NCBI RefSeq assembly: GCF_000304475.1
Contig: NC_018949.1
Coordinates: forward strand, 248,001 to 312,000
Direction: 5' to 3'
Source: Kazachstania africana CBS 2517
Lineage: Eukaryota > Ascomycota > Saccharomycetes > Saccharomycetales > Saccharomycetaceae
DNA length: 64,000 nucleotides
The translations under genes and the position numbers were made by a program. Under the pieces are notes generated by a model. That model was not told the DNA's origin. It was given only the letters and a program-made list of their open reading frames with translations, and searched no databases. Below, piece after piece: positions 10,240 to 19,654 of this stretch. Each line of letters opens with the position of its first letter. The first letter of the stretch is position 1.

Positions 10240-10641
10240 ATGGAGCCCAAGCCCAACGATGATGGTGGCTTGGGTTCGACAGGCGGGTAACACTGACGTA
10301 GCTTCTTGCTCACACAGAAAATTTGTATTGTCTCTTTTCCGTTCGTTCCATTCTCCTCCCCACCCCAATTTACTCGTGCCGTCACCCGCCTCCTGTTTCT
10401 CCTCATGGAAACCTCCGCGGACCATCGCCGTCGAGACGAAGATAGAAAAAAAAAAAAAAATAAACCGGTGTGTCATGATGACGACTTACCTGCATACATA
10501 CATATCGACGTCAATTCATGAAATATGCAAACAAGCAAGCACTCTTTGCTATATATTCAAGACTATATAAATACGCTAATGCTCTATTCTACTATTTACT
10601 TTCTCTCTAATAATCCCATTATCCATACATCCATAATACAT
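10240..10641. other. Intergenic FMC1-NCE103, NCE103 promoter
   Basis: About 400 bp. It holds a poly-A stretch near 10446-10459 and a TATA element (TATATAAATA) near 10563. Short frames on both strands here show no similarity. Confidence 0.5.
10563..10572 (+). promoter_or_regulatory. TATA box of NCE103
   Basis: TATATAAATA about 75 bp before the ATG at 10642. It lies inside the upstream extension of the open frame that begins at 10525, so most transcripts should start after that point. This favours 10642 as the translation start. Confidence 0.5.
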
Positions 10642-11178
10642 ATGGGACAACAATTTCAACTATTACCAGAATCTCCTCCGTACATAGCTATTCCTCCGCA
10701 TGAACCTCACGTGATGTACATCGGGTGTTGTGACGCTCGATATAACGAATCCTGTCTCGATTTGTCACGTGGTGAAACGTTCAAATTAAACACTATAGCA
10801 AATTCGATCAATGTCAATGACCCCGCCGCAATGAGCTCCTTGGAATACGCCGTTCTGTATTTAAACGTTAAAAAGATCACCATAGTCGGTCATAACGATT
10901 GTGGCGGTATTAAAGCGTGTCTCTACAACGATTACAATAATCTACCTAAAAATTTAAAATGTCATCTCAAAGAATTAAACACGCTATGTCAAGATTATAA
11001 TAAAATGAAATTCTCAACTATCGACCCAATTAAACTCATATCAATTCAAAATATCAAATTACAAATCGATAAACTGAATTCTATAGACTTCATTCAATCA
11101 GCAATCGAAAAACAAAAGTTAGTACTCTCTGGTATGATCTACAATTTAGATACAAACATCCTGGAACATATTATTTAA
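10642..11178 (+). CDS. NCE103: Beta-class carbonic anhydrase, short form
   Basis: Interconverts CO2 and bicarbonate, needed for carboxylation reactions at ambient CO2. The 178-residue protein has all active-site residues: zinc ligands Cys29 (in GCCDARYNE), His84 and Cys87 (in GHNDCGG), and the Asp31-Arg33 dyad. It lacks most of the N-terminal helical arm of about 30-40 residues that S. cerevisiae Nce103 (221 residues) has, and the C-terminus is also shorter. The frame stays open upstream to 10525 but that extension shows no resemblance to the missing arm. In S. cerevisiae NCE103 (YNL036W) also neighbours IDH1, on chromosome XIV. Family assignment is firm; whether the shortened form is fully active is open. 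Confidence 0.88.
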   Translation: MGQQFQLLPESPPYIAIPPHEPHVMYIGCCDARYNESCLDLSRGETFKLNTIANSINVNDPAAMSSLEYAVLYLNVKKITIVGHNDCGGIKACLYNDYNNLPKNLKCHLKELNTLCQDYNKMKFSTIDPIKLISIQNIKLQIDKLNSIDFIQSAIEKQKLVLSGMIYNLDTNILEHII

Positions 11179-11355
11179 TTTATTCCCTTTTTATATATAT
11201 TCTATATCAAAACTTTAATATCCCTAACACCTCTTTTACATTCATTTCCCTATATCTCCATATATATATGTATGTTATATATATATATGCTCGCACACGC
11301 TTTCCCCCCCCCATCTCTTATAACTTCCTTCGAAGATCATCATACCACATCGCAT

Positions 11356-13086
11356 ATGTCTCGCATTAAGAAATCACAATTCGTAAAATATCCAATACAT
11401 CAGCTGGATTATAACTCTGTCCAACTAACAGACTCACCATTAGATGACTACCAGAAATTATATTTCGATCATCCCTTCGAGAAATTGCAGTTTCATAGCT
11501 CAACATATAAATCAAACGTCGCAACAAAATTTTATAAGGAAAATTACTACACCATCGATCCAATACAAAAATCAAACCATCAGCTCAATTGTCTCGAGTA
11601 TCAATTTCCAAATTTACAACTCCACAGTAACCCTAACGCCACACTTCAAGCAGTGATAATATCGAACGACATTTCCACGACGCCAGTCCATGTAAAGAAA
11701 ACGTCAAATGATAATGAAATCGTCTACTCGTTGACGAAGAATCAAAAATTCAAATTACAAAAATTAGACCATGATTTAGAGACAACGGGGAAGGTTATTA
11801 ACCCAAATAACTGCGTCATTTGGTCTTCCGATACCGGTTATGTTTTCATGACGGGAATTTGGAGAGTTTATCAGGATATAATGAAGGGTCTAATTACGAT
11901 AGATAGAAACGATCATAACAACAGTGAAAAAGATCAATCATATTGTAATCAGGAATTTCAAAACACAACCAATAAGATTATTTCAAATAAAAAATCAACT
12001 TTGTTAAGGAAAGATCGTTACATCGAATTACATTGGCAAAATATAACTGCAACTATGAAAACTCAATTATTTAATGAATTTAAAAATTACGTCCTAGAAC
12101 ATGAACCAAATGTTGACGCAACACTCTTTCAAAACTATAATATGGCCGACCTTATTCATAGAATCCGTGGTGGCTGTATTAAAGTTCAAGGAACTTGGTT
12201 CCCCATGGAATTGGCAAAATTATTTTGTATCAAATTTGCCTTCCCAATAAGATACTTGTTAGTACCAATCTTTGGCCCGCAATTCGTTAAAGATTGTGAA
12301 GATTATTTTCTAAAAGACAAGTTTAATGATTCAATGTCAATAATATCTGACCAATTATCAATTTCACCAGGTGCAATCTCTCCATTAACTAAAAAAAATG
12401 AATTATTCTTCGAAAATAACCCAAGGAAAAGATCAAACTCAATTTCAAAAGTGTATCCATTGAAGAGAAATAGTGATACAATGGCAAATAAATTCCAGAA
12501 TTTTTTCAACAATCAACACATTGACGATTTAACCGTCGAAAGAAGATTATCATTACCGGCAATAAATACTGTTGTCGCATCACCAGCTTCCTCAATTGCA
12601 TCATTAAACGGTAGACAAAGTGAAAGGCTACCTTCTATTAATTCTTTATTGGATTCATTACCACCAAATCTAAATACAACAAGGAGAAATAGTATTGATT
12701 TAACAAATCCAACAAATTACAAAATACAAATCAATGACCCTGCATCATCAGACACAATCAAATTTTTTAACCCATCATATTCTGTCATGGTCCCCTCACA
12801 AAATAATAGGTCTAGAATTTCTTCCATTGATACATACCCTAATGAAAACGATTACAATTCAAGAAATTCTGTCCCAGAAGTCATTTATTCACCACGACAA
12901 AATCATCCACAGGGACCAAGGATCCTCTCACATTATTATCACAACCAAGATTCATTTACCATATTCCCAAATTTTTATAATTTCTCTCCTCAGGGAAACA
13001 ATTCCAAAAATAAAAAACTAATAATATTCATTATCGTTATGGGAACAAATATTAATCCAAAAAAAAACAAACTATTGGCACCGTAA
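11356..13086 (+). CDS. XBP1: Stress-induced transcriptional repressor Xbp1
   Basis: Xbp1 represses cyclin and other growth genes under stress and in quiescence, binding a CTCGA-type site through a domain related to Swi4/Mbp1. The 576-residue protein has the family start (VQLTDSPLDDYQKLY) and the two halves of the KilA-N/APSES-like DNA-binding domain: SLTKNQKFKLQKLDHDL..NPNNCVIWSSDTGYVFMTGIWRVYQD (about 125-185) and RGGCIKVQGTWFPMELAKL..FPIRYLLVPIFGP (about 270-312). A low-complexity linker separates them and a Ser/Asn-rich tail follows. The ATG at 11356 is chosen by alignment; the frame extends upstream to 11272 across a C-run. S. cerevisiae YIL101C is 647 residues. Confidence 0.93.
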   Translation: MSRIKKSQFVKYPIHQLDYNSVQLTDSPLDDYQKLYFDHPFEKLQFHSSTYKSNVATKFYKENYYTIDPIQKSNHQLNCLEYQFPNLQLHSNPNATLQAVIISNDISTTPVHVKKTSNDNEIVYSLTKNQKFKLQKLDHDLETTGKVINPNNCVIWSSDTGYVFMTGIWRVYQDIMKGLITIDRNDHNNSEKDQSYCNQEFQNTTNKIISNKKSTLLRKDRYIELHWQNITATMKTQLFNEFKNYVLEHEPNVDATLFQNYNMADLIHRIRGGCIKVQGTWFPMELAKLFCIKFAFPIRYLLVPIFGPQFVKDCEDYFLKDKFNDSMSIISDQLSISPGAISPLTKKNELFFENNPRKRSNSISKVYPLKRNSDTMANKFQNFFNNQHIDDLTVERRLSLPAINTVVASPASSIASLNGRQSERLPSINSLLDSLPPNLNTTRRNSIDLTNPTNYKIQINDPASSDTIKFFNPSYSVMVPSQNNRSRISSIDTYPNENDYNSRNSVPEVIYSPRQNHPQGPRILSHYYHNQDSFTIFPNFYNFSPQGNNSKNKKLIIFIIVMGTNINPKKNKLLAP

Positions 13087-13179
13087 TCAACTTTTAATGC
13101 ATTTGGGTGACAGCCCACTCGTATACTATTCTATATATTTCTATCCTCTGTAGTATAATGTCGATAGTGCAATTATTAA

Positions 13180-13193
13180 AAAATAAAAAAAAA
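13180..13193 (-). terminator. Pol III terminator of tRNA-Thr
   Basis: Immediately 3' of the tRNA on the minus strand the sequence is an interrupted T-run (plus strand AAAAAATAAAAAAAA just before TGC), the usual RNA polymerase III stop. Confidence 0.7.
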
Positions 13194-13266
13194 TGCTTTC
13201 AACCAGAGTCGAACTGATGATCTCCACATTACTAGTGTGGCGCCTTACCAACTTGGCCATAAAAGC
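13194..13266 (-). tRNA. tRNA-Thr (AGU anticodon)
   Basis: On the minus strand the 73 bases form a complete cloverleaf: acceptor stem GCTTTTA / TGAAAGC plus discriminator A, anticodon loop CTAGTAA giving anticodon AGT, and T-loop TTCGACT on a five-pair stem. It is close to the S. cerevisiae tRNA-Thr(AGU), with changes mainly in the T stem and acceptor. There is no intron. A run of A on the plus strand just below 13194 is the T-run Pol III terminator on the coding strand. It decodes ACU/ACC after adenosine-to-inosine editing. Confidence 0.95.
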
Positions 13267-13834
13267 TTATCTAGAAAGCTTAAATAAATCAGCGCCCTTG
13301 TACCCCCAATATAAAGCGTTTCTACCCCATTACTCTTTCTTCACAGTCTATTTTGCCCATTCGTACATATAAGTTACTAAACTACGACGAGCTGTGATAT
13401 AGTAATCAAAGGTAAGACAAAATGTGATGGAATGTTTTTTTTTCACAAAAAGCTCTTCATGAGTTTTAACATATGCACGAGTGAAGAGTAAAGAATTGAT
13501 ACTGCTAATACTGGACTATACCAGGTGTTACTTTAATCTTTACCAGAGGAAGCGCTTATACGAAAGCATATTTTACTATAAGGAAACGATGCATTGCTAC
13601 GATATTGCACAGAATAGCATTGAAAAAAAGTGCGAAAATGCATATCTCATGAATAATCGGAGGCATATATTTAGATAGCCCAGATAAACTGTACAATTAA
13701 CTGTCTTTCACTTTTCACTTCGTTCAGTTGCAGTATATCAAACGTCAACAATGAATATAAAATCTTCGGTTGAAAAAAAAATTATAAATCGATGAGGTTA
13801 ACAAAGAGAACAAGTTAAAGAGGAAAAGTTAGTT
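13267..13834. other. Intergenic tRNA-Thr to SHQ1
   Basis: About 570 bp. S. cerevisiae has DPH1 in this interval; no trace is visible here. A 65-codon frame at 13481-13678 has no recognised relatives. A near-PAC motif CGATGAG (13790-13796) lies 39 bp before the SHQ1 ATG, preceded by an A-rich stretch and TATAAAT, in keeping with a ribosome-biogenesis type promoter. Confidence 0.5.
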
Positions 13835-15316
13835 ATGATTACCCCCAGCTTCGATGTCACGCAAGATTCTCAAACTTTACAGGTTAAGATTAAGATTAAT
13901 TCTATACGTTTCAGTGCGGAACATTTGGAAATTAGCATTAATGAGAATATTTTCATTTTCCATTTATCGCCATACTATTTGCGATTAAGATTTCAACAAA
14001 ATCTTATTGACGATGAACGTGCAGTTGCTAAATTTGTACCTGGCGAAGAGTGTGTATTAGTGACCGTTCCTAAAGCCACTGAAGGTGAAGTTTTCGAAGA
14101 TCTTGATTTGCATAGTAAATTACTTGCGAGGATTGGAGAAAATGATTCGAGTAAGAAAACTGGCCCATTAATCCAAGAGATCGATGGTACAAATGATGAG
14201 GTTAAAAGTGTTGGAGTTATTGGTGAACGCTTTGATTGGGAAATTGAACAGAAACAAGACACTGGTGAAACAGGTCTATTTGGATTTAAATACGGATTTG
14301 ATGATAGGTACGACTCCATTATAGGTGTTTCAATTAGTAACGGTAACGATATCAATGAACTGGATGATCCTGAACATACAGATAGTAATGGACGTATCAA
14401 AGAACGTGAATATAAGGAAAATTTGAAATTTGACCCAGATTATTACCTATCTGAATATATGATTGATAAATACGGTGAAGGAGAGGACTTGGAGATAAAT
14501 GGTATAAATAACTTAATGAAATATGTACCGCAGCTTGCTAAGGATTATTTGAAATGGTATAAGCATGCTGAAAATAAGGATGAAATTATGCCCATTGAAT
14601 TTAACGAGACTGAACAAAACCAAATGCAAAATAATATACCAAGAAAGGAATACTTATTTGTAAATACTGAAAACGTCAAATTGAGTTATATCTCCATCTT
14701 AAACCTGTTGTTCAGTTATATTTTTGAAAATATCGAAAATGAAGGTGCTCGGTCAACTGAAAGTGCATGGACAATAGGTAAATTAACGCCTCAAATATCC
14801 TTTTTAGATCAACAATTAAAACAGGAGGTAAATGGTGAAGCATTACTATTAAGTCAGGATGAGAAGTCGCAAAAGAAGGAACTTTCATTAATTAAAAGTG
14901 CAATAATGGTTGGCGTTAAGAGATCTTTAAGTTATCCACTTCACAGAAATTATGAGCTTGCCATGAAATGTTGGAAGTACGTCTACTACTTACTGAGAGG
15001 TGGGAAAAGATTAATTATTAAAGCATTACTAGATATACACGAGATATTCAGATTTCATGACGTCTACTACGTGTACAACAAAGTACTATTAGACGATCTA
15101 GTTGCATGGTTCATTCAACAAGGTGATGAAACTGTTATCAGATCGCTTGCTATAGAGCTCAAAAAGGAGACGGATAACCTTATGAAAACTGAAATTGAAT
15201 TTGAGTGCATTGCAGGATTGGACATGGAAACTGGCGCCCCTACAACAGAGAACATGACCCTAGCAGAGATGGAATTAATCGCAGAGACAGAATATACGCA
15301 TCAACAGCAAGAATAG
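13835..15316 (+). CDS. SHQ1: H/ACA snoRNP assembly chaperone Shq1
   Basis: Shq1 holds the pseudouridine synthase Cbf5 as an RNA mimic until H/ACA snoRNP assembly. The 493-residue protein starts with an Hsp20-like CS domain (about 1-90, [14 protein letters not shown] and the [12 protein letters not shown] strand), then an acidic linker and the helical Shq1-specific domain (about 190-470: [75 protein letters not shown]). S. cerevisiae YIL104C is 507 residues. Nucleus and cytoplasm. Same strand as SLM1, about 460 bp downstream. Confidence 0.96.
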   Translation: MITPSFDVTQDSQTLQVKIKINSIRFSAEHLEISINENIFIFHLSPYYLRLRFQQNLIDDERAVAKFVPGEECVLVTVPKATEGEVFEDLDLHSKLLARIGENDSSKKTGPLIQEIDGTNDEVKSVGVIGERFDWEIEQKQDTGETGLFGFKYGFDDRYDSIIGVSISNGNDINELDDPEHTDSNGRIKEREYKENLKFDPDYYLSEYMIDKYGEGEDLEINGINNLMKYVPQLAKDYLKWYKHAENKDEIMPIEFNETEQNQMQNNIPRKEYLFVNTENVKLSYISILNLLFSYIFENIENEGARSTESAWTIGKLTPQISFLDQQLKQEVNGEALLLSQDEKSQKKELSLIKSAIMVGVKRSLSYPLHRNYELAMKCWKYVYYLLRGGKRLIIKALLDIHEIFRFHDVYYVYNKVLLDDLVAWFIQQGDETVIRSLAIELKKETDNLMKTEIEFECIAGLDMETGAPTTENMTLAEMELIAETEYTHQQQE

Positions 15317-15772
15317 ATATAACTGCTATTCAGATATAGATATTAACTACATAATGTTTTGAACCCACAAACCCTGAAATCTCTTTACTGCTCCAGCCCT
15401 AATAGTCTTTGCTTAGCCCTAATGTACTTGTGTGTTGGCCCCTGGAATTTCCTCTTCCGGAGAATACTTGCCTATTACTTTTCCTAAAGAGGGAGAAAGG
15501 CAAGTTCGAGAAAAAATAAATAGTGAATGGATTTACATCTTATTTTGGCTGCAAGACCCTGCCTGGCGGGGGATTTTGAGATGAGGATCCTGGGTTTCGA
15601 GATCAGAGCTTGGGAAGAAAATATTGAATGAAAGGATGCCGTTAGGACATTCATTAGCTATTTATCACTTCATTTATGCAGAATAATACATATATAATCT
15701 GAGAAGACCTTCTGTCATTTTCTTTTAAGGAAGGAACCTCGATCACAGTAACAAATTGGTCTCGAATCCACT
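15317..15772. other. Intergenic SHQ1-SLM1 with a pair of AGCCCTAA boxes
   Basis: About 460 bp. It carries two direct copies of AGCCCTAA, a TTCCGGA motif near 15455, and GC-richer sequence near 15555-15610. No reading frame of note. A small RNA gene cannot be excluded but no box C/D or H/ACA pattern is clear. Confidence 0.45.
15395..15422 (+). promoter_or_regulatory. Two Tbf1-type AGCCCTAA boxes
   Basis: AGCCCTAA occurs at 15395-15402 and again at 15415-15422, 20 bp apart in the same orientation, about 350 bp before SLM1. The motif fits the ARCCCTAA site of the TTAGGG-binding factor Tbf1. Binding is inferred. Confidence 0.5.
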
Positions 15773-17743
15773 ATGCCTTATAGTATGACGAATGTGTTAC
15801 AGCATCAACAAACAAATCTTCAGCATTTGTACAGTTTACAAAACCATTCTAAGAGCCTGAATTCAGACTTTGGCAAAGATCAATCCTACCTCCCAAAAGA
15901 GGTACAGCAATTTGTTGTCGAACATCAAGAGACAAAAAGTACTCTGTATGGTAAGAATAATACGGACAATGATGATGCAACTACGCTTTCTTCAAATAAT
16001 GAGAGGACGGTCGTTCGAACAGCATTAGATTCAGACAGGCTTCAAGTACCGAATACATCAAATAATGGAATAAATCATGTTCGATATGCCTCCTTACCGA
16101 ATAATATCAACCTTAACACCAACAATATCCAAGTATCGGTAAATTCTGGCAATTATGCCACATTCAATGGAATTAAAAGGTTCAAGAACTCTTTAACTAA
16201 TGCGTCATTTCAATCAAGATTGAGAAATTCATTACAATCACAACACAAGAGTTTACAACAGCAGATCCAGTTCGATACTGATCCCACATCTCCTACATCC
16301 GTTCTTGTACCAACTACAGCCCAACCTACTGTTCTATTGGCTAATAGGTTTTCTGCATGGAGAAGTGTCATAAAATCAACACTAATTTATCTGAATGAAA
16401 TTGCATCGATACAAGACGAAATTGTCAGGCAACAACTAAGATTAGCTCAATCCATTCAATTCCCGTTTTTTACTGTCGAAAATTCATATCAGCCTACAAC
16501 GACGCATGATAAAGTGAATCAAAATTTCTTTTTGCCTCTGGGGAATGGATCTGTTCAAGATCTGCCAACAATCTTGATTTGTTATCATAACTCGATGGCT
16601 GCTAATGCATCAAAAGCGTCCAAAGAACTTATTACTGAAGTGATTCCAAGGTTAAATGCTCTGAAAGATGATCTGCTAGTCAAGATAAAAGAAATTAAAT
16701 CGTTACAATCTGATTTTAAGAATAATTGCTTGAAAGAAATTGAAGCCACCAAAGCTTTACTTAAAACGTTTAAAGAAGCTATATGTGACACGAAAATATC
16801 AAGTAAACCAAAAGTCGATCCATATCTGGCAAAATTAACATTGAATAGACAACTTAAAAGACAATTGAGTGAAGAGAATTTCTTGCATGAAGCATTTAAT
16901 AATTTACAAGTATCTGGCCGAGAATTAGAAAATGTTGTCGTTATGGAAATTCAAAATGCATTGACCATATACGCTACTTTAGTCGGTCAGCAAGCTCAAG
17001 TAGTGTTTGATCTACTAATTTCAAAATTAGATCTAGGTCTTCTCAATATCGACCCTGTATTTGAATGGACCAATTTTATTTCTAGAGATGCAAATTTTCT
17101 GGGTCATGATGTAGCAATGAGAAATTTCAAGGAAATCAAATACAAATATCAAGACGATCCATTCACGTTTGAATTGAAATCAGGCCATTTGGAAAGAAGA
17201 TCGAAATTTTTGAAAAACTATACAAAGGGTTACTATGTCCTAACAGCAACTTTTTTGCATGAATTCAGAACTTCAGATAGAAAAAATGACATTGCTCCAT
17301 TAAATTCATTTCTTTTATCAGATTGTGCTATAAAGGAATATTCGAATAACAAAGCCGAAGTAAAATTCACCCTTCATCAAAAGGAGGTTGGTTTGTTGAG
17401 TAGGGGTCACAATTGGACTTTTAAAGCTAATTCTAATAAATCTATGGTTGAATGGTTTGGTATGATTAAAACAATAAGTGAACTGAAAAATCGTAAAGAA
17501 AAACTGAAATTTATTAAAGACCAAATACGCAAGAACACAGGTAATTTGTTAACAGTTAAAAAATCAGAGAGTTTAAATGATTCTAATGTGGAAACTATCG
17601 ATATTAGTAAAAATATTCCAAGCTTAGTAAACATAGATACCCAAACATCATCCTCGTTTCCAGACACGCCGGATTCACGTAATTTCTCAATCACGAAGTT
17701 GTTGGTCGAAATTCCTTCTGATGGCCACAGAACTAAGGTGTAG
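15773..17743 (+). CDS. SLM1: Slm1-type PI(4,5)P2-binding TORC2 effector
   Basis: Slm proteins sit in eisosome-linked plasma-membrane domains and recruit TORC2 to activate Ypk1 under membrane stress; they also bind calcineurin. The 656-residue protein has a Gln/Asn-rich N-terminus, an F-BAR-like helical domain (about 190-430, RFSAWRSVIKSTLIYLNEIASIQDEIVRQQ to VFDLLISKLDLG) and a PH domain (about 465-575, SGHLERRSKFLKNYTKGYYVLT to WTFKANSNKSMVEWFGMI). The tail PDTPDSRNFSI.. may hold a calcineurin-docking site. Flanking SHQ1 and MOB1 mark it as the SLM1 (YIL105C) rather than the SLM2 copy. Convergent with MOB1. Confidence 0.9.
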   Translation: MPYSMTNVLQHQQTNLQHLYSLQNHSKSLNSDFGKDQSYLPKEVQQFVVEHQETKSTLYGKNNTDNDDATTLSSNNERTVVRTALDSDRLQVPNTSNNGINHVRYASLPNNINLNTNNIQVSVNSGNYATFNGIKRFKNSLTNASFQSRLRNSLQSQHKSLQQQIQFDTDPTSPTSVLVPTTAQPTVLLANRFSAWRSVIKSTLIYLNEIASIQDEIVRQQLRLAQSIQFPFFTVENSYQPTTTHDKVNQNFFLPLGNGSVQDLPTILICYHNSMAANASKASKELITEVIPRLNALKDDLLVKIKEIKSLQSDFKNNCLKEIEATKALLKTFKEAICDTKISSKPKVDPYLAKLTLNRQLKRQLSEENFLHEAFNNLQVSGRELENVVVMEIQNALTIYATLVGQQAQVVFDLLISKLDLGLLNIDPVFEWTNFISRDANFLGHDVAMRNFKEIKYKYQDDPFTFELKSGHLERRSKFLKNYTKGYYVLTATFLHEFRTSDRKNDIAPLNSFLLSDCAIKEYSNNKAEVKFTLHQKEVGLLSRGHNWTFKANSNKSMVEWFGMIKTISELKNRKEKLKFIKDQIRKNTGNLLTVKKSESLNDSNVETIDISKNIPSLVNIDTQTSSSFPDTPDSRNFSITKLLVEIPSDGHRTKV

Positions 17744-17957
17744 CTAAGCATATTCAAACTATCGTGAAGAAAATTTCCTGCGAAACGTTTCGTTTGTAAC
17801 AACTAGAAAATAGGTACGTAAAAAGTAATTTTTTTAAAAAAATCACATAAGTTCCTGTCTATATCAATTAGTATACAATCGTTGTGGTTGTTTGCCCTTT
17901 TTTCATTATTTTGGTTAGTCCAAGTTATATAAATATCGAGAAAACATAACTACCGTA

Positions 17958-18955
17958 TTACCTATCCCTCAATTCGATAACCAATTCCAACAATGGGCCA
18001 TAATCACTTGAACGTAGCAGATTAAATTCCTCTGCAAACAAACAAAAATGTCTAAAACTTGTATTTAAAACTGTTTGTAAATTTAATTCCAAAATTTCAT
18101 TGAAATGATGGCAGTAAACGTGAGCATATACTCTGAACAGTCTTCTCAATATCGGAATGACATATTTATCTACAAATTTATCCGGAAAGGCACCATCTTT
18201 CTTTTGTGGGAAAATAGTTTCGTCATCGAACTGGTCCTGGCACCATCTCATTAGACATTCTACATATTTTGGAGCGGTCACGGAGACAGGCGCGGCACCT
18301 CTCTCAAACGCCCACAGGTATTCATATTCATTGGTGGCAATCATTCTTGGGCATGTAGTTGGTGAACAAAATTCCGTTATAGTACCGTAAAGCATATTAA
18401 TTTGATTATAAAAATCGACAACATGCACAGCTAACCATTCATTTTCGTTTTCCCCCTTAGGCAATTTGACAGCTTGATTTAATACACTTTCTGAACCTAG
18501 AGTCATTTCGACGATTTCTTTAATATCTTGATGTGTCGTTACAGTGGTACCTGCAGTCTGCTGTATGAAAGGTTTTTGATGTGATGGTGTATAGTTAAAA
18601 TCTGTTACATGTTGCGCAGAACTTGGATTAAATGACGTCTGCTGTCTTACCGGTGTGGTCGTAATTCCTGGATTCATACTAGGACTAGCCACATTGCCGT
18701 TTAAGGGCCTAGTTGATTTGTGAGCAGATGGAGTTTCTGGTTGCGATGGTCCATTGGTTTGAGTGGCACCCGTGTTCCATTTAAAACCTCTAGTGGAACG
18801 AATCGTCTGTCCGGGACTTAAGTGACTGTCAATATGGGGAAGAACCAAACAGAGTTTTGGTAACAATATGTTAGTATTGATTTGTGAGATGGTGAAGTAA
18901 AAATTGGTGTGGAACTCATGACAAATACGACATACAAACTTTGTAAGAATGACAT
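17958..18955 (-). CDS. MOB1: Mob1, Dbf2 kinase activator of the mitotic exit network (one intron)
   Basis: Mob1 binds and activates the Dbf2/Dbf20 kinases in the mitotic exit network. The gene is spliced: exon 1 is 18936-18955 (ATG TCA TTC TTA CAA AGT TT, MSFLQSF), the intron is 18826-18935, and exon 2 is 17958-18825. The joined product is 295 residues and begins MSFLQSFHLSPGQTIRSTRGFKWN, matching S. cerevisiae MSFLQNFHISPGQTIRSTRGFKWN. The Mob1/phocein domain is complete, with zinc ligands in CSPTTCPRM and YCHHFNEIL, and ends in the family C-terminus LLELVIELRDR. The unspliced frame could be read from 18977, but that start gives an unrelated N-terminus. Confidence 0.95.
18826..18935 (-). other. 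Spliceosomal intron of MOB1
   Basis: A 110-nt intron on the minus strand. The 5' splice site is GTATGT (18935-18930), the branch site is a perfect TACTAAC (plus-strand GTTAGTA at 18870-18876) and the 3' splice site is CAG (18828-18826), 44 nt after the branch motif. S. cerevisiae MOB1 has an intron at the same codon. Confidence 0.93.
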
Positions 18956-19654
18956 TTATTTCGATATTGAGAGACAAAAATGATAGTGAAATCGGTTATA
19001 TGCTAACTCAATGCTGAAAAACTAATGTATTTCTCTTTTATTCAGTACTCTGGAGCAGCGTCTGTAAGTTCTTTATAAACAAACCTTTACCGTCTTCTAA
19101 CGATTATTATTTATTTATGTCTTTTCCAAATGTGAAGTTTTTGTGCGAAATCAACTTTGGCCCGGAATTGGTTAGGGCATTATTTCCGGCCCAGGGTTAA
19201 ATTACAAAAAAAGATAGGGCTTATAAGATAGTGCCCGGAAGTTTAGGGTTAATCTGACTCAATTTTACCCGACCAAAACTTTTGTTTTCAAATTCCATTT
19301 TCCGTTAATAATCAAAAATAGGAAGCAAATAGGAACTATTTAATGATGGGGCAATCTCATTTTTAATGAGATAAAAAGTTGATCAAAATTATTGTTAATA
19401 GGAAAACAACAACTTTCTAATACCGTTTTTTGTCAATTATATTTTGGTATCTGCTAGTAGACTTCAATTATATTCAGTTGACAACCTCATAAAGCGTTAC
19501 CTCTTTTTTTTTTTTTTTGATCTTTAGAATTTATTCAAGGAATAGATCAGGGTTTTAATCCTTGCTTTTTATCCCTAACTCATATTTATTTCATCGATCA
19601 TATTCTTTCTTCTCATTCTGTGTTTATATTCACGTCAGTGTTATAGCTCCCCCT
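18956..19654. promoter_or_regulatory. Divergent promoter region MOB1-PFK26
   Basis: About 700 bp between the divergent starts. It holds a duplicated composite element, CCCGGAA followed after 2-4 bp by TTAGGG (19161-19177 and 19234-19248), plus AGGGTTA at 19193-19199 and TAGGGC near 19215. The TTAGGG parts resemble Tbf1 sites. A T-run lies at 19505-19518 ahead of PFK26. Confidence 0.55.

Noticed and set aside
9876..10406. 176-codon minus-strand frame opposite the FMC1-like gene
   Set aside because: Composition is Leu/Pro/Ser-rich with runs of Phe, no family resemblance; the plus-strand frame has Fmc1 signatures.
13087..13834. Retrotransposon or LTR next to the tRNA-Thr
   Set aside because: tRNA genes often attract Ty insertions, but no TG...CA-bounded repeat or pol-like peptide is visible.
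18978..19020. Unspliced MOB1 start upstream of exon 1
   Set aside because: Reading straight through the intron gives a non-homologous N-terminus; the spliced form restores the family start MSFLQ.
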